From NCBI GenBank assembly GCA_050953505.1, contig JBMNMU010000001.1, forward strand, positions 1,116,001 through 1,180,000: a stretch of DNA of 64,000 bases, written 5' to 3'. Every line of letters starts with the position of its first letter. Positions within the stretch are counted from its first letter, which is position 1. The stretch comes from JBMNMU01 sp050953505. GTDB taxonomy: Bacteria > Bacillota > Clostridia > Peptostreptococcales > Anaerovoracaceae. The translations under genes were made by a program, and so were the position numbers. Of this stretch, positions 63,001 through 64,000 are shown piece by piece. The notes beneath the pieces were generated by a model that made no database searches, had not been told where the DNA came from, and saw only the letters and a list, made by a program, of their open reading frames with translations.

Positions 63001-64000
63001 TTTTGCAAATAATGCCTCCTGGGCAAATGCCGCTACATCCATATTCACTGACTTAGAATAGGTCTCAATAAAGGAACCACAGCCCGAAGAGCAAGCTTCA
63101 TTTAGCATAATATTATAAATAGCCCCGTCTTTCACCTTCATGCATTTCATATCCTGCCCGCCAATATCTAATATAAAGTCAACCCCTGGCAGGAATTCTT
63201 CAGCAGCCTTATAATGTGCCATGGTTTCAATTTCTCCCATGTCAACATTCAGGGCGGCTTTAATCAAACCCTCTCCATATCCAGTCACACAACTGTGTGC
63301 AATATATGCGCTATCGGGAAGTAAGGCATACAGCTCCCTAAGCATGGTTATCGTAGATTGGATGGGATTCCCTTCATTATTCTTATAAAATGAATATAAA
63401 AGATTTTTTTCATCGTCTATTAGGGCAGCCTTCGTTGTGGTGGATCCTGCATCGATCCCTAAAAACACCTTACCCTTTGCTTTTCTTATGTCCTTACGTA
63501 CAATTTTATTTTTATCGTGTCTTTGTTTAAATTCTTGATATTCATTAAAGTTTTTAAATAAAGGTTCTACAGACTTTGACTCAGTCAACTTGGTCTGATC
63601 GGCTTTTTTAATTTTATCTAATAACTCTTGTAGGGAAACAGCTTCTTGTTTTTCAGAAAGCAAAGCAGCGCCAATGGCTACGTAATATTTTGAATCCTCA
63701 GGAAAAATAATCTGATCAGGTTCTAACTCTAAGGTTTCAATAAATCGTTTCCTTAGCTCAGATAGAAATGATAGAGGACCTCCAAGGAAAGCAACGTTTC
63801 CTTTAATGGATCTTCCGCATGCCAATCCGCTTATTGTTTGATTTACCACAGCCTGAAATATGGAGGCGGACAAATCTTCAATTTTAGCGCCTTCATTGAT
63901 TAATGGCTGTATATCTGTTTTTGCGAAAACTCCACACCTTGCAGCGATGGGGTAAATCAGTGAGTAATCAACTGCCTTTTCGTTAAGACCCTGTGCATCT
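60037..64000 (-). CDS. 2-hydroxyacyl-CoA dehydratase activase-like protein (start beyond window)
   Basis: At least 1,320 residues; the frame is open through the right edge (upstream residues include YPIAARCGVFAKTDIQPLIN), so the TTG at 63873 is not the true start. A first ASKHA activase domain ends at GNVAFLGGPLSF; a second starts KVFLGIDAGSTTTKAALID, with DIGGQDMK, the cluster-ligand region NEACSSGCGSF and VVQGGTFMNEAVL. A CxxC-x3-C motif (CKRCENSC) and a DUF2229 block (GIPRVMNMYENYPFWFTFF) follow, and the C-terminal 600 residues resemble HgdB-type dehydratase subunits (DACYPTIVALGQV, SQTGGGCRASNY). Such large fusions are common in clostridia; they use ATP to drive electron transfer in 2-hydroxyacyl-CoA dehydration or an unknown related reaction. 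Confidence 0.88.
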   Translation of the reverse strand, partial: DAQGLNEKAVDYSLIYPIAARCGVFAKTDIQPLINEGAKIEDLSASIFQAVVNQTISGLACGRSIKGNVAFLGGPLSFLSELRKRFIETLELEPDQIIFPEDSKYYVAIGAALLSEKQEAVSLQELLDKIKKADQTKLTESKSVEPLFKNFNEYQEFKQRHDKNKIVRKDIRKAKGKVFLGIDAGSTTTKAALIDDEKNLLYSFYKNNEGNPIQSTITMLRELYALLPDSAYIAHSCVTGYGEGLIKAALNVDMGEIETMAHYKAAEEFLPGVDFILDIGGQDMKCMKVKDGAIYNIMLNEACSSGCGSFIETYSKSVNMDVAAFAQEALFAKAPVDLGTRCTVFMNSMVKQAQKEGATIGDISAGLSYSVIKNAIYKVIKLRNPDEAGENVVVQGGTFMNEAVLRSLEKVLGKEVIRPDISGIMGAFGSALIARENYLEDTESSIIKLEEMDCFTVENIHTRCKRCENSCLLTVSTFNDGARFITGNRCEKGAGREKKNSDLPNLYAYKTKRLFSYKPLEEASAYRGTIGIPRVMNMYENYPFWFTFFTSLGFRVVLSPPSSKEIYQMGMETISSDTICYPAKLVHGHIKWLVDHGVKWIFYPCINYELKEDETAPNHYNCPIVATYPEVIANNMDEILEENDVKFSSPFLPYDNDERLIKQLSSLLKPLHIKFSEVANAVKEGRQEDKRFKDDMKKQGAYTIKYIKDNNKKAVILAGRPYHLDPEINHGIDNLINSFDLAVLTEDSVAHLVHMVRPIRSLDQWMYHSRLYKAAEVAGRNDDIELVQLNSFGCGLDAVTTDQVQEILENKNKLYTVLKIDEGSNLGAAKIRIRSLKAAMEERERNKVKPRTFEEPYERKLFTKKMKKDYTILMPQMAPIHFEFIETALKHSGYNVVLLPSVDSHAVEEGLRYINNDACYPTIVALGQVIAALKSGEYDVDKTAIFMSQTGGGCRASNYVGLLRKALKDLEMEQVPVVSVNLSGLESNPGFSITPPMVKRVLMAGVYGDVLMRVLHATRPYEKTPGSANELYRYWAEKVKQNIEKGGLRLYKEYLKEIVKDFDELPIHEGMKKPKVGVVGEILVKYHPTANNDIVGIIEQEGGEAVVLDLIDFFLYGMYSKTFNYEKMSGTYKQMFANNIAIKVIEKFRAPAREALRNSKRFTEPHYIEDIAKTATKILSLGNQYGEGWLLTGEMAELIDDGAENIVCLQPFACLPNHVTGKGMLKALRKYNPLANIAAIDYDPGASNVNQLNRIKLMMATAHKNLEKSNQFKKITKAESMDKVEVIEGIDKKTENNYEVVDKGIKDKALLDDLEEAANL

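Noticed and set aside
1..64000. CRISPR array, prophage or conjugative module
   Set aside because: No regularly spaced direct repeats, and no phage structural, integrase or relaxase genes are seen. The only mobile genes are the two IS21 copies.

Overview
The window is 64 kb of low-GC DNA that reads as a strictly anaerobic, spore-forming Firmicute of the class Clostridia (an Alkaliphilus-like lineage would fit, but that is inference). The evidence is a Spo0E-like phosphatase, SLH and LysM cell-surface proteins, a 2-hydroxyacyl-CoA dehydratase activase, a ferredoxin-dependent 2-oxoacid oxidoreductase, Fhs/FchA/FolD one-carbon enzymes, strong AGGAGG ribosome sites and a Pol I whose proofreading residues look lost. 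Most genes are on the minus strand.

Layout. 1-11 kb: end-cut mnmA, a hemerythrin, a surface/two-component operon (acyltransferase, response regulator, histidine kinase, lipoprotein), lipB-lipA, a radical SAM protein and thpR. 11-36 kb is the accessory part. Two near-identical 2,396-bp IS21-family elements lie in opposite orientation, each with its own 5-bp target duplication and each splitting a gene: an SLH protein at 13621/16018 and a short-chain dehydrogenase at 33065/35462. Between them are a tightly overlapped five-gene cassette (pseudokinase, kinase, 48-aa microprotein, UPF1-like helicase, winged-helix protein), a Spo0E-like gene, a MASE3-SpoIIE phosphatase, a LysM deacetylase, a decayed GH18-SLH gene, and a permease plus saccharopine-dehydrogenase-like pair divergent from an AraC regulator. 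A dispersed family of about 65-bp palindromes with compensatory arm changes sits at gene ends (10.3, 16.2 and 36.2 kb, with a broken derivative at 11.0 kb). 36-47 kb: tRNA-Leu(GAG) with its own promoter and terminator, then an ECF sigma, anti-sigma, polA, coaE and peptide-binding lipoprotein series, a PHP phosphatase, an acid phosphatase and a P1-family peptidase.

47-59 kb holds the most striking locus. One minus-strand run reads fhs, fchA, folD, iclR, panB, panE, an M20 amidohydrolase, then four 2-oxoacid:ferredoxin oxidoreductase subunits, with an OPT transporter beyond. It starts from a clear promoter carrying overlapping GTTTCG/CGAAAC operators. panC, panD and ilv genes are absent. Read backwards, PanE and PanB would turn pantoate into 2-ketoisovalerate and methylene-THF; the oxidoreductase would make isobutyryl-CoA, and FolD/FchA/Fhs would recover ATP and formate. 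The M20 enzyme could release pantoate and beta-alanine from pantothenate. I therefore propose an anaerobic pantothenate catabolic operon. FolD lacks the cyclohydrolase lysine, which the adjacent FchA would replace, and PanB has an altered GIGAG loop.

59-64 kb: a promoter- and terminator-bounded structured RNA resembling 6S RNA, yebC, and a large 2-hydroxyacyl-CoA dehydratase activase that runs off the right edge.
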